From Rugalucina vietnamica (lineage: Eukaryota > Mollusca > Bivalvia > Lucinida > Lucinidae), in assembly GCA_964017185.1 (NCBI GenBank), contig OZ024875.1, positions 30,265,456 to 30,329,455 of the forward strand: a DNA stretch of 64,000 nucleotides. The letters are read 5' to 3'. Positions 1 to 11,932 of this stretch are shown here, piece by piece (within the stretch, counting starts at the first letter, position 1; each line of letters opens with the position of its first letter). The notes below the pieces were generated by a model, which saw nothing but the letters and a program-made list of their open reading frames with translations, searched no databases and was not told where the DNA came from. The translations under genes and the position numbers were made by a program.

Positions 1-685
1 GTTAAGCTAAATATAAATCTAATTTTGAAATAGATTGTTTTGTTTGTAGTGTATTTATCCAACTGGCAAAATATTAAGAAAAAATCAAAATTAACGGCAA
101 CGTCATTAGACCTGCTCCGCTGAAGTAGGGGCACAAAGATTCAAACCTCCACTGCATTTTAACAAATGCACGTAGCAGTACGAAAATTTGCCCCCAAAAC
201 TCTTATTTATATTTTATTTTATGGATATTATTTGCATCATTGTTTGTTTCCGTTTAGTCTTGATTACCCCTACCCCCTATCAAAACACCCACAGTTTTTC
301 TGATCGAAAATCATGTTTTTTCATCTGATGAAAAATTATGTGTTCTGAACTATCTTAAAATAACTATTATGTTCATAGTGATCTTTAGGACAGTGACTAT
401 CACACAAAGATATTTTATGCTCCCTGATATAAATTGTGAATATTTTAAATTATATTTAATATGCCACCCCCCTTTTACGCAAATCTCATAGAAAATGCTG
501 AAAGCTGTGGCACCCTGACTTAGAAATTGTAATATAAATCAGTCAAAACAGAAGTTGTAGAAGTTCTATTATACTGTGCAAACTGATATTGAAATGGGTT
601 TTAACTGTGTTGATTTTTGAGATTGTGTTATTATTCATTATGAAGTTATAAGGAATATTTCAATGTCTTCGAACTTTCTTAACAC
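1..685. other. AT-rich flank without recognised gene
   Basis: I see no convincing coding exon, RNA gene or repeat I can name. The stretch ends where homology to the broken TLR begins, at about 686, so that junction is a duplication or insertion breakpoint. Confidence 0.5.
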
Positions 686-2187
686 CCTGTATTTGCGATG
701 AATGGGGAATACACGAACCACTCAATAAAATTTAATGAAGCACACTCACACGAAAAGTTATTTCCTCGCAGATCTACTCCGAATGTTTTGTTTACTTTCG
801 CTGCTTGTTGAGTTCTGTACAAGACATCTAATGTATTTCTTGAACCAGAATTCAACGCGAAAATCGCATTGTTGCGCATATCCAACAACGTCAAATTCAA
901 CCTGAAATTCATGTCAAATGTTATTTGCGAAAATTTGTTTCCTGAAAGACCAAGTAAAGATAGTAGTCTATTTGATTTAAATGTATCATACAGTAGATAC
1001 GTCCGTGCATTGTTGGAAAGATATATTTTCGTCAAGAACGTATTCTTGACAAAAAGTTGCTGAAATGTAATGTCAAAAGTATTCGATCTTGAAATTTTGT
1101 TATTTGATAAATCAATCTCCAGTAAACGTGTGAGATTTCGAAAAACGTTGATACCAATACTTTCCATGCTGTCATTTGCTAAGGCTATTCGTTGTAGGTG
1201 GTTTTCGGTGAAACGAAACTCTAAATCAAAGTAATTAAAACTATAATCACATATTTCGAAATTTGTAATGTTATTAATGGTAACCGACAGAGAACAATTT
1301 TGACAGGAGAAAGTGTAGTCCTTAGAAAACCAACCATTTATATAGATGTTATTGACATTCAGAATGGACTGTCCAATAGAGTCAATGGATAATGCTCGGT
1401 CCGTAAAATTAAATGTATATGGATATGGCATTAAACCAGATCCGGGCAACTTCAAGCCATCAAAATGCAAGACTTTTAGAGATTTGCACACCTTTGATGC
1501 ATGAAATTTGTTTCTGGGACCAATTGTTGAATACCTGAATTCCAGTGTAGTCAATGTATCACAAAGTGGGTCTAGATTCGGATAAAGAAAAAAAAAAAAC
1601 GTTGCTGTAGCTGAAAGTCTAGATATCGTATCGGGCGTATGCCTAGAATGGTCAACTTCGATCTCCACACACCCAATAGTACCTAATGATTTAAGTTTCA
1701 GTTCCGAAAGTAGCGGTAACACCGTGGTGTCTGACAATGCGGTTGTGAGTGCTCGTGCGCAAAGTGTTTGACATCCGGTGAGGTCCAGAGATATCACATT
1801 GTCTAAGCCCAGAAATGTACCTTTGCTGAAACCGTCTAGATGATCTAACGTTATCTTAAGCCGTTCGAGGTTGTGTTAACCACGAAAAGTGTTATTATCC
1901 ATGGTTGAACTATGAGTGCATGTAGCGAGGCACCACAAACTAAGATTTCGTACATTATTCCATGACGTTTTACAGAATACACCATACATATAGATATCCG
2001 ATTCGATGTTCAGTAATTCTACATCTGTGGCATTGGTTGGAATAAATGTGGGGAATAATATGTCGCATGACATCCGATTACCACCACATGCGCATAACTG
2101 AGGACAAATATATGCATTTGTTGCATTTACCAATATGATAAAAGTTAGAAAATGAAATGCTATAATCGCCATTTTCATCTTAAACAT
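686..2187 (-). pseudogene. Broken Toll-like receptor, ectodomain only (copy A)
   Basis: The minus-strand reading starts at an ATG at 2185-2187 and opens with a hydrophobic signal peptide. A cysteine-rich LRR N-cap follows (CPQLCACGG). The frame is closed by an in-frame TAA at about 1876, where the intact paralogues read RCLPNLE. After it, LRR sequence resumes (NLERLKI, then ISLDLTGCQTLCARALTTAL) and runs into a C-terminal LRR cap (NNFSCECASLNFIEWFVYSP). A second lesion lies at about 1590-1665, where an A-run and scrambled sequence replace the segment that reads FVDILGIRRIRNLDFSYSN in its partner copy. The homology stops at about 686, just before the transmembrane segment, so there is no TM or TIR. 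It is the mirror-image partner of the broken copy at 27573-28493 and shares the same TAA. A secreted decoy fragment cannot be excluded, but the lesions argue for a pseudogene. Confidence 0.8.
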
Positions 2188-2607
2188 TTGATTTAATATT
2201 CACTTTAAGTCCAACTTTACTGAACTAAGTAGTAGTATCAAAACGTGACCTACCAAAAACAGAAAGCGTAAAATATGCAAGTTAGCTTGTCAGGAATCAG
2301 AAATGACGTATGTGATATTAGTCTACCACGAGGACATACAGACATATAGCTGTCGTACGGTTAGGTCTTGGCAAGATTATTCTGACTTTTAATTTTAATG
2401 CCGTTAGATAGTATGCGAATTCCTTACTTGCTGTCTTGTTATGTTGTGGCTAACGCTTTTGTTACCTATGAAATTTCAATTTACGATTCAATGAAACATA
2501 TCTTATTTCTTCTGTCCCACTAATTATTCACACGTACATAATTTACGGCTTTGAGTGTTGACGTTTAGTGGGTATTGAATATATGTTTTATTATTACTTC
2601 CTGAACT

Positions 2608-3190
2608 AATGCTTAGGTTACGTTTGCCTCGATCATGTACGATTTTTGTCTGCGATTTTCCCTACGTTTTTAGACATCGTAGGTAATCGTGGGCTACGAG
2701 GTATGTGTTTACAATTTATACGGGAATCGTACAACTACTATCTCTGGCTTTCGTCGGCGCTCTGATTCAAAACCATACGAAGATCGTAGGGAGATCGTCT
2801 GGAAATCGTACAGTCTCCGCTGACTTTAAGGTGTAAATCGTACGGAGCCCGTGCGATGTCCGTGAGGAGTCCCTACGATTTCTGTCTGAGCCCTTGCTGT
2901 CTCCCTACGATCGCTATACGATTTTTTGTCACCAACTTATCATAAAAATCGTGCGGTGATCGCACGACCATGGCAGGGCCTCCGTACAATGCTACCTACG
3001 ACTCGTCTTCGGGCTACGGTCTTACGTTTTTAAAATTTGTAAACGTGCAGACTATTACAAAATCGTAGAGGCTACACCGAAGAATCGTAGAGGGACCGTA
3101 GGGTACCATGCGGAGACCTCACGAAAATGCAAAAAGTGACATCGTACGATCATCGCAAGCTAATCGTAGGCCAAATGTAACCTAGGCATT
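2608..3190. repeat. CGTACGAT-rich element with terminal inverted repeats, copy 1
   Basis: About 580 bp are packed with variants of ATCGTACGA and CCTACGAT. The ends are inverted relatives of each other: TGCTTAGGTTACGTTTGCC on the left, and TGCCTAGGTTACATTTGGCC when the right end is read in reverse. This suggests a non-autonomous DNA transposon. A second copy lies at 26641-27233 at the matching place in the inverted duplication, so the insertion predates that duplication. No ORF. Confidence 0.65.
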
Positions 3191-3254
3191 TTAATCCTCG
3201 TCATATCCTCAATTAGCTGATGCCTATTTCAAGGCGGTTATGTGACTTCTTTAT

Positions 3255-4843
3255 ACAGGGGTGTTCACTTATTAATATACCCCTGCGATATTCAGAAATA
3301 AATTGACAACTTTTCTTGTTTTTGAACAATCGTCACTGGCAAGAAATACACAACTGGATGAATTTGTTTATATAATATGTTAAGTATGTCTATAAATATT
3401 TACTCTGTATAAACAACTTCCAGATAATGTGATGTTTTATGCCTAAATTGATTACAATATGGTGCCAAATTTTTAACAAAAAAAACAAACCCGCTGATAT
3501 TCGAGTCTCAAAGATACCACAAGGAACCATGGTTAATGATTCGTAATTTTGTTTATAAATTATGAAAGAATGGCCATTTTTGTACTACGGCTGAAAATTT
3601 AGTGTCTTTATGAGCACTATTGACAGAGTTACACCTGATTTTCATTTATTGTGCATTTTAGAATTTCGTAGTAAAACGGTTCTTACAATATAAAACAAAG
3701 CATGTCAGTGTAATTTTGCAAGAAAACTAATATTCTACCAAGGCGGTTTTACGAACAAAATTTGCTAGTGGGTTCCTTTATGAGGTAAGCATCCCTTAAG
3801 GCACTGTGGAGTCACATATGGCTTCGTATTCTGCCAAAACGTGGGTTGACATCTCATCATACAATTCATGGTTTGTTTCTCGGCACAGAATACCATAGGG
3901 GACTGGGACTTTCACAAAGAGTTTCATACTTAGGCTATCTCTCACTGCTCATATTCATGATATTTAAATCCTCTTGTTTAGGCATAAAATCGAGAAAATC
4001 ACCAGGACATTCAAAGACAGACGTTCCTCAAATATCAATAATAGGGATGAATACAAAGAACATTTGCTTTGCATAAATACCATTTTGACATCCTTTATTG
4101 GCATGTTAATTTCCGTGACTTAATCGCTATAGAAGATGTTTTGAATATCACGAAGAGGAGATGTGAGTCATTGTCCAACAATAAATTTAGCCCACTTAGC
4201 CCCTCGGTGCATAGGAAACAATCATGAATTGTATGATGAAATGTCAACCCACGTTTTGGCAGAATAAAAAGTCATGGGTGACTCCATAGTGCTTTAGGAC
4301 ATGTTTACCTTATGAAGGAACCCACTAGCAAGCTTTGGTCGAATAACCGCCATAGTAGAATATTTGTTTTCTTGCAAAATAACACTGACATGCTTAGTTT
4401 TATATTGAAACAACCGCTATATCATGAAATTCTAAAATGTACTATATATAAAGATAAGAGTGTAATCAAGTTCTGTAAATAGTGCTCATAAAGACACCAA
4501 ATTTTCAGCCGTAGTACAAAAATGGCCATTCTTTCATAATTTACAAACAAAATTACAAACCATTAACCATGGTTCCTTGTGGAATTTTCGAAACTCGAAT
4601 ATCAGCGAAATTTTTGTTAAAAATTTGGCTCCATATGTTATGTAATCAATTTAGGCATACAACATCACATGATCTGGAAGTTGTTTATACAGAGTAAATA
4701 TTTATAGACATACTTAACATATTATATGAAAAAAATTCATCCAGTTGTCTATTTCTTGCCAGTGACGATTGTTCAAAAACAAGAAAAGTTGTCAATTTAT
4801 TTCTGAATATCGCAGGGGTATATTAATAAGTGAACGCACCTGT
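3255..4843. mobile_element. Foldback (long inverted repeat) element, 1.6 kb
   Basis: Two arms of about 640 bp (3255-3890 and about 4200-4843) are inverted copies of each other around a loop of about 310 bp. The outer ends read ACAGGGGTGTTCACTT and, reversed on the right, ACAGGTGCGTTCACTT. The duplicated block at 26.4-26.6 kb has the flanks on both sides but not this element, so it acts as an empty site and the element arrived after the duplication. No transposase ORF is present; the 76-residue ORF inside is a chance reading. Confidence 0.8.
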
Positions 4844-4850
4844 GAGGTCA

Positions 4851-4852
<2 letters not shown>

Positions 4853-4918
<66 letters not shown>
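4853..4918. repeat. (CT)n microsatellite
   Basis: About 33 CT units sit just beyond the right end of the foldback element. The inverted duplicate near 26550 has only a few such units, so the tract expanded or contracted after duplication. Confidence 0.95.
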
Positions 4919-4921
<3 letters not shown>

Positions 4922-5116
4922 ATGCACACAATCTTTTGTTTAAGTTGAAGCTAGCCAGATAGCTACCTTGCTGGGAAAGAGCTTGGTGTTAAAATATTGG
5001 GAAATAGATGGTCATCTGACTAACATTTTTTCATAACACAAAACGGTGAGATACTAAGACTGACTTAATAAAAGTTACAAGATACAAACGTAAGTAATAA
5101 TGATCTATTTGATAGA

Positions 5117-7623
5117 TCAATACATAATCTCAATAATTGATTCACAAACGCATTTCCAGTCCGGCTGTAACTGATAAACGCCCTCGTTTACTATAAACTT
5201 AACACGTGTATACTTCCTAAACACTTCCCTTATCACAAGTGTCATTTCATCTTCCTCCACGTCTTCTATAAAGATGAGAATGATTGGCTTCCCTTGAAGA
5301 CGAGCTTGTTCTATTTCAAGTTTACAGTAACCGCTGTTGCAATAGTTCTTTGACATTACAGCTATGAAGACAGCAGTGTCATCTAGACAACGAATCATCT
5401 CAGAGAAGATGGGTTGTCCCGGTCGAAAGTATCTGTCACCAATACAAACCAACTCTTTGTCGGAGTTACAAATCGTCCTCAGGTTATGCTGAAATATAAA
5501 AATTGATATCAAAATAGCACTGTAATTACATACGCTGGCAAGAAGAATGCAGGGCAATATACCGTTATCCTCCCCGCGCTATATTTCCACCACCTCCCGC
5601 CATACCCACCGACCCTCCAGATTTCTCAGACTTATAGATATGAAATATTAAACACGGAATAAACATAATTTGGACAATGCTTGCATTTTTCACAATTTTC
5701 TTAAGAGTGAGCCAGAAATGGTTCAAAACATATTGAATAACTTGCGAGTGGATTTAAGAGGAATAATAAATTTACCTGCAACGGGGTGTATACGTGTTCC
5801 ATAACAAACTGGTCATCTTCGCTAGAAAACGACAGGAAGACGAGGAATCTGAAGTCGACATCGTCGTCCTGAAGAAGTCTTACTCGGTCGTCGAAACGTT
5901 TGCGTCTTAATGTTCTCCTCCGTTGTTTTACAATTCCAATGGTAACACAAATAACGAAGACTAGTGTTACGGACGGGACGACTGTAGCCAAGATGATTTT
6001 TCTACGGCGTCGTATTGGCCTTTCACAATCCTCTGTTGTGGCTCTTATGGCTTTATCAGACATTGCATATGAATTCCCGTTTACGTGGCACATGCTCTGA
6101 TCCTTATTCGCGACAAATGGTGAATATACGAACCACTCAATAAAATCCAATGAAGCACATTCACACGAAAAGTTATTTCCTCGCAGATCTACTTCGAATG
6201 TTTTGTTTGCTTTCGCTGCTTGTTGTATTCTGTACAATGCATCTAATGCATTTCTTGAGTCAGAATTCAATGCGAAAATCGCATTGTTGCGCATATCCAA
6301 CGACGTCAAATTCAACATGAAATTCATGTCAAATGTTATTTGCTCAAATTTGTTTGCGGAGAAATCAAGTGAAGTCAACATCGTATTTGATCTGAATGTT
6401 TCATAGGGGAGATATGTCAGGTCATTGCTGGCAAGAGTAAGTTTCTCTAAGCGGGTATTACTTCGAAATAACTGTTGAAATGTTTTGTTTATGTTCTTTG
6501 ATCTTGAAAGTTTATTGTTAGATAGATCAATCTCCTTGAGCAAGGTAAGATTTTCGAAGACGTCACTGCCTATGTTTTCGATGTTGTTATCCGCTAGCGC
6601 TATGCGCCGTAAATGATTTTCCTTGAATTGGAATTTCACATCAAAGTTTAAAAAACTGTAACCACACACTTCCATATTCATAATGTTATTCTTTGTTGCT
6701 AGCAAATGAATACCTTGCAACGAAAAATGCATGCTTTTGGGCAATAAATTATTTATGTAGATATTTTTAACACTGAGAAAGAATTGTCCATAACGGTCTA
6801 GTGAGACATTCTTCTTTAAACTGAATGGCAGAATTTCAGCTGGCAAATGTGCACCAGTTAAATCTAAAGTTTGTAGGGAATCACACGCGTTTGTTTTATC
6901 AAACTTGGATCTTGCACTTAGCATAGAATGTCTGAAATTCATTGTTGTTAAAGTGTCACAAAGTGGACCTAGATTTGGATTAACAAACGCGATATTACTA
7001 TAACTTAAGTCTAGAATCTGCATTGGGCGTGCGCCAAGAACATCAACAAATGTTTGGTCAACCACTATCTCTTTAGGCCACCAATTGATTCCAAATGCTT
7101 TAAGCATTAACCTCGCGAGTAAAGGAAGAACTGTGTTGTTTGACATGGCGGAAATGAGATATGATGAACAGAGTCTTTCACAACGTGAAAGATCCAAAGA
7201 CGCCACCTTTTCTATACCCATAAATATACCTTCAGAAAAGCCCATCAATTGGTCAAATGTCAATTTAAGGCTTTCTAGATTGGGCAAACAACGAAACGCG
7301 TTATTTTCCATTGTAAATTTCTGACGACATCTAACAAGACAAGTTATGTCCAGGCTCCTTACATTGTTCCATGACGAATTACAGAATACACCATCAACAT
7401 AAACATCTGATTCGATCTCGAATAATTCCACGTGCTTTATCCCTCTAGGAATGTATGTTGGAAATGTTCCATTACATTTCATCCAAGTATTGTTACATGT
7501 ACATGATTCTGGGCCGATACATATCTCCGCGGTACCCTGCGGTATGATTATCGCAATAAATACACATCCTAGAATTGGAATCATCATGGATCTAGTAGGT
7601 GTAATCTTGAATAGCAGTACCAT
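5117..7623 (-). CDS. Toll-like receptor, two exons, intact (TLR-1)
   Basis: Exon 1 is 7623-5776 (616 codons) and exon 2 is 5488-5117 (123 codons plus TGA), giving 739 residues. The 287-bp intron is GCAG|GTAAAT...TTTCAG|CATAAC, phase 0. The reading frame continues upstream to a TTG at 7644, but the first ATG is 7623-7621; it has a purine at -3 and G at +4, and it gives exon 1 exactly the length found in the other two copies. Domains: hydrophobic signal peptide (about 1-35), LRR N-cap (CIGPESCTCNNTWMKC), LRRs (for example LKEIDLSNNKLSR and LEKLTLASNDLTYLP), C-cap (NNFSCECASLDFIEWF), a TM segment at about 542-565 and a basic juxtamembrane stretch. The TIR domain starts in exon 1 with box 1 (FLVFLSFSSEDDQFV), and exon 2 holds the BB loop (RYFRPGQPIFSEMI). 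By family knowledge this is a membrane pattern-recognition receptor that signals through TIR adaptors. Its ligand is unknown. Confidence 0.9.
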
Positions 7624-7845
7624 TACGAAAACATGCCCATGCAATATACAGAGACTGTTTTTAGCTGTAAAAATGGAAAAAAATGATTGGAAAAAATTTG
7701 ATATCTTTAATATTTTTGCACAAGACTTTTATTGTGGGTACACGTTAGAACCGCCTCATCGAGGCGGCTCTAACGAGTACCCACAATCTATGTTTGGGAG
7801 CAAAAATAAAAAAGTAATAAATCTATATTTGTGGTTAGCAAAAAT
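7624..7845. mobile_element. Palindromic MITE (family P), truncated copy at the TLR-1 start
   Basis: It begins with the family end ATTACGAAAACATGCCCATG directly against the TLR-1 start codon. It includes the central palindrome (TTAGAACCGCCTC / GAGGCGGCTCTAA, flanked by GTGGGTAC and GTACCCAC) and stops where the orphan TLR fragment begins. Confidence 0.8.
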
Positions 7846-8051
7846 AAGAATAATTCCACGTGCTTTATCCCTCTTGAAATGTATGTTGGAAATGTTCCAT
7901 TACATTTCATCCAAGTGTTGTTACATGTACATGATTCTGGACCGATACATGTCTCCGCGGTACCCTGCGGTATGATTATCGTAATAAATACATATCCTAG
8001 TATTGGAATCATCATGGATCTAGTAGGTGTAAGCTTGAATAGCAGAACCAT
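7846..8051 (-). pseudogene. Orphan 5' fragment of TLR exon 1 (fragment D)
   Basis: It encodes only the signal peptide and N-cap (MVLLFKLTPTRSMMIPILGY through GTFPTYISRGIKHVELF) and then runs into MITE sequence. It is very close to the start of TLR-1 and is followed by another MITE end at its own ATG. It arose by local duplication of the TLR 5' end together with its MITE. Confidence 0.85.
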
Positions 8052-8310
8052 TACGAAAACATGCCTATGCAATATATAGAGACTTTTTTAGCTGTTAAAA
8101 TGGAAAATTTAATCGAAAAAGTTTTGATATCTTTAATATTTTTGCACAAAACATTTATTTTGGGTACACATTGGAGGCGGCTCTAACGAGTACCCACAAT
8201 CTATGTTTAAATAAGAAAAATAGGTACATCCTTGCATACCCCAGTTTTGCTAAATAAAAGTGGAGTATAAGAGGGTATGCATAATACGGAAATGTTATCC
8301 TGATGTATAT
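8052..8310. mobile_element. Palindromic MITE (family P), full copy
   Basis: About 260 bp from ATTACGAAAACATGCC to ATGTTATCCTGATGTA, with a slightly degraded central palindrome and the TATAAAAG-like and GGGTAT motifs typical of the family. It abuts the start of fragment D. Confidence 0.8.
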
Positions 8311-8635
8311 ATTTTCATTTGTCGATCCACATTCTGTTTAGGATTGAAATAGACCCACGCGTTTCGCATACCAATATATTTGATAATGAAATATAAAATT
8401 TGATCCTTTGGAAGCAGTGAAAACGTTCAAAGGATGTCATCTATGCCCAGCGAAGACCCGGTTTAGCCTTAATAACTGCTTAGCCACTTGAACGTATTCA
8501 TTGCAGAGATCAAAAAAATATATACAGTCTACTGTCCATGAAGGACATAATATTAACAACTAGCTGACTTTTGAGCATACCATATAGTAGATTTTGTTCC
8601 GGCCAGGCACGTTTTATGCTAAACCATGTTATTTT
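8311..8635. other. Non-coding part of tandem unit 1
   Basis: No gene seen. Much of it recurs at about 12580-12690 and 13590-13725 in tandem unit 2 (for example ACAGTCTACTGTCCATGAAG), with rearrangement and one inverted patch. Confidence 0.6.
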
Positions 8636-8900
8636 GAACATTACAAAAACCCTCCCATGTGATATATAGATTTTTCCGAAGCTGTAAAAATTGAAAATTT
8701 TCAGTAGAAAAAATGGATATTTTTAATACTTTATCTTAAAACATAGATCGTGGGTACATGAGTATCCACAATCTATGTTTTGGATCAAAAATAAGAAAAA
8801 TAGGTCTACCCCTGCAAACTCCAGTTTTTTTTTTATATAAAAGTGGGGTATAAGGGGGTATATGTTGCACGGACATGTTTCCCTGATGTACATGCATGAC
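8636..8900. mobile_element. Palindromic MITE (family P), diverged full copy
   Basis: It keeps the family order: end motif, GATATTTTTAATACTTTATC, a shortened palindrome (GTGGGTACATGAGTATCCAC), TATAAAAGTGGGGTAT, and the terminal TTGCACGGACATGTTTCCCT. It has lost the GAACCGCCTC hairpin core. Confidence 0.75.
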
Positions 8901-9264
8901 ATAATTTAACATTAACTTCCTATAGTTGATGAAGTTTAATATGCAGAAAGTAAAAACTTATATCCAAATTTATATTCATCATAAAAGAAAATGTACTACA
9001 ATTGAATTGGATCCCACGGCGAAAAAGCCAGCGTGAGTGTCTACGTTACGTTTGCCAATTACTGATCCGTTCACGGAAGAAATGAAATATAACTTGGTTG
9101 ATGGTACCCCGGCAGCGGTGCTCCGTTCCGGCATGATGGAAAAGTTGGTGACTGTATAGTTTAATCACAATATTAGTTTTTTTCTTACAAAGCGTTTCTG
9201 ATTTTGTTCATGCATAATGCTACTCATTAAACTGATAGATTTTGCATCCTTTTTGGATCACCAC

Positions 9265-9530
9265 TTTTAGATATACTAATGAAAAGCAAACAATCGCCAT
9301 TTATAGATAGGCTAAAAAGCAATCGCCACTTTTAGATATGCTAATGAAAAACAAACAATCGCCACTTTTAGATATGCTAATGAAAAACAAACAATCACCA
9401 CTTTTAGATATCCCAAAAGGCAATCGCCACTTTAAGATATACTAATGAAAAACAAACAATCGCCATTTTTAGATATGCTAATGAAAACAAACAATTGCCA
9501 CTTTTAGATATGCTAACAATAACAGACAAT
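9265..9530. repeat. 36-bp minisatellite, unit 1
   Basis: Degenerate tandem copies of a unit containing AATCGCCACTTTTAGATATG and CTAATGAAAAACAAAC. The same array appears at 14388-14585 at the end of the second tandem unit, so it marks the junction of the duplication. Confidence 0.9.
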
Positions 9531-9570
9531 GTCGGGGAGGTTTTGACAGGGTCGGTCGGGTTACCGGAAA

Positions 9571-11932
9571 CATTACTGCTTTGAAAACAGCAGTGTCATC
9601 TAGACAACGAATCATCTCAGAGAAGATGGGCTGGCCAGGTCGAAAGTAACTGTCACCAATACAAACCAACTCTTTGTCGGAATTACATACTCTCTTTAGG
9701 TTATGCTGAAATAGGTATATACACCGGTATGAAAAATTGCATATGAGTTTATATTTAGCTTAATAGAAGCCGCCGTGGAGCAGTGGTTAAGTCACTCGCA
9801 TTGTAAACCACGGGTCGCAGGTTCCATCCCGGGCTTCTCCAAAAACAACAACAAAAACAAACTCCCGGTTGAGTCTTCGGGTGCTCCCGGACAACAAACC
9901 CACAAAAACAACTTCCGATAGTACTGGTCTCGCCCAGGAAAAAAAAGTTTAATACAGTGCCATAGTGAAGCTTCTTTTTTAACGAAGGCATTTGATTATC
10001 TTAATTTTCATTGGAGTGAGCCTGAAATGATTAAAACATTGCATAACTTGCGAGTGAACAAGTTAAAAGGAGTTATAAATGTACCTGCAACGGGGTATAT
10101 ACGTGTTCCATAACAAACTGGTCATCTTCGCTGGAAAACGACAGGAAGATGAGGAATCTGAAGTCGACATCGTCGTCCTGAAGAAGTCTTACTCGATCGT
10201 TGAAACGTTTGCGTCTTAATGTTCTCCTCCGTTGTTTTACAATGCCAATGGTAACGCAAATAACGAAGACTAGTGTTACGGACGGGACGACTGTAGCCAA
10301 GATGATTTTTCTACGGCGTCGTACTGGTCTTTCACAATCCTCTGTTGCGGCTCTTATGGCCATTTTAGACATCACGTGTGAATGCCCGTTTACCTGGCAC
10401 ATGCTTTGATCCTTATTTGCAATGAATGGGTAATACACGAACCACTCAATAAAATCCAGTGAAGCACATTCACATGAAAAGTTATTTCCTCGCAGATCTA
10501 CTTCGAATGTTTTGTTTGCTTTCGCTGCTTGTTATATTCTGTACAAGGCATCTAATGCATTTCTTGAGTCAGAACTCAATGCGAAAATCGCATTGTTGCG
10601 CATATCCAACGACGTCAAATTCAACATGAAATTCATGTCAAATGTTATTTGCTCAAATTTGTTTGCGGAGAGATCAAGTTAAGTCAAGATCGTATTTGAT
10701 TTGAATGTTTCATAGGGGAGATATGTCAGGTCATTGCTGGCAAGAGTAAGTTTCTCTAAGCGGGTATTACTTCGAAATAACTGTTGAAATGTTTTGTTTA
10801 TGTTCTTTGATCTTGAAAGTTTATTGTTAGATAGATCAATCTCCTTGAGCAAGGTAAGATTTTCGAAGACGTCACTGCCTATGTTGTCTATGTTGTTATC
10901 CGCTAGCGCTATGCGCCGTAAATGATTTTCCTTGAATTGGAATTTCACATCAAAGTTTAAAAAACTGTAACCACACACTTCCACATTCATAATGTTATTC
11001 TTTGTTGCTAGCAAATGAATACCTTGCAACGAAAAATGTATGCTTTTGGGCAATAAATTATTTATGTAGATATTTTTAACACTGAGAAAGAATTGTCCAT
11101 AACGGTCTAGTGAGACATTCTTATTTAAACTGAATGGCAGAATTTCAGCTGACAAATGTGCACCAGTTAAATCTAAAATGTAGAGGGAATCACACGCGTT
11201 TGTTGTATCAAACTTGGATCTTGCACTTGGCATAGAATGTCTGAAATTCATTGTTGTTAAAGTGTCACAAACTGGACCTAGATTTGGATTAACAAACGCG
11301 ATATTACTATAACTTAAGTCTAGAATCTGCATTGGGCGTGCGCCAAGAACATCAACAAATGTTTGGTCAACCACTATCTCTTTAGGCCACCAATTGATTC
11401 CAAATGCTTTAAGCATTAACCTCGCGAGTAAAGGAAGAACTGTATTGTTTGACAAGGCGGAAATGAGATATGATGAACAGAGTCTTTCACAACGTGAAAG
11501 ATCCAAAGACGCCACCTTTTCTATACCCATAAATATACCTTCAGAAAAGCCCATCAATTGGTCAAATGTCAGTTTAAGGCTTTCTAGATTGGGCAAACAA
11601 CGAAACGTGTTATTTTCCATTGTAAATTTCTGACGACATCTAACAAGACAAGTTATGCCCAGGCTCCTTACATTGTTCCATGACGAATTACAGAATACAC
11701 CATCAACATAAACATCTGATTCGATCTCGAATAATTCCACGTGCTTTATCCCTCTAGGAATGTATGTTGGAAATGTTCCATTACATTTCATCCAAGTATT
11801 GTTACATGTACATGATTCTGGGCCGATACATATCTCCGCGGTACCCTGCGGTATGATTATCGCAATAAATACACATCCTAGTATTGGAATCATCATGGAT
11901 CTAGTAGGTGTAATCTTGAATAGCAGTACCAT
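9571..11932 (-). pseudogene. Toll-like receptor, broken tandem copy (TLR-2)
   Basis: Exon 1 (11932-10085) has exactly the same length as in TLR-1 and is nearly identical to it. It carries two in-frame TAA codons: one at about 10679 (a Ser codon in TLR-1) and one in the segment matching YRIQQAAK (a Gln codon) near 10535. The TM segment and TIR box 1 (LIFLSFSSEDDQFV) are still readable after the stops. Exon 2 (from 9705) starts normally (HNLKRVCNSDKELVCIGD) but homology ends at about 9571, just after DDTAVFKAVM, so the C-terminal half of the TIR is missing. The 379-bp intron carries a SINE. The truncated exon lies next to the minisatellite of unit 1, consistent with the breakpoint of a tandem duplication falling inside the TIR exon. 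No functional receptor is expected. Confidence 0.85.
9769..9958 (+). mobile_element. tRNA-derived SINE
   Basis: The head resembles a tRNA gene: an A box (TGGAGCAGTGGTTAA) and, about 45 bp later, a B box (GGTTCCATCCC) ending in GGGCTTCTCC. An A/C-rich linker and a unique body follow. It sits in antisense orientation in the intron of TLR-2 and is absent from the intron of TLR-1, so it inserted after the tandem duplication or was lost from TLR-1. Confidence 0.7.

Noticed and set aside
3846-4076. 76-residue ORF
   Set aside because: It lies in the arm and loop of the foldback element, with no domain.
7624-7644. Upstream start of TLR-1 (reading HGHVFVM)
   Set aside because: The upstream codon is TTG, not ATG, and lies in MITE sequence. 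The ATG at 7623 gives exon lengths identical to the paralogues.
7451-7975. 174-residue plus-strand ORF
   Set aside because: It is antisense to the TLR 5' end and crosses the MITE; a shadow of the duplicated coding sequence. The similar plus-strand ORFs at 11394-12390 are rejected for the same reason.
9265-9530. CRISPR-like array
   Set aside because: The units are contiguous minisatellite repeats without unique spacers, in a eukaryotic context.
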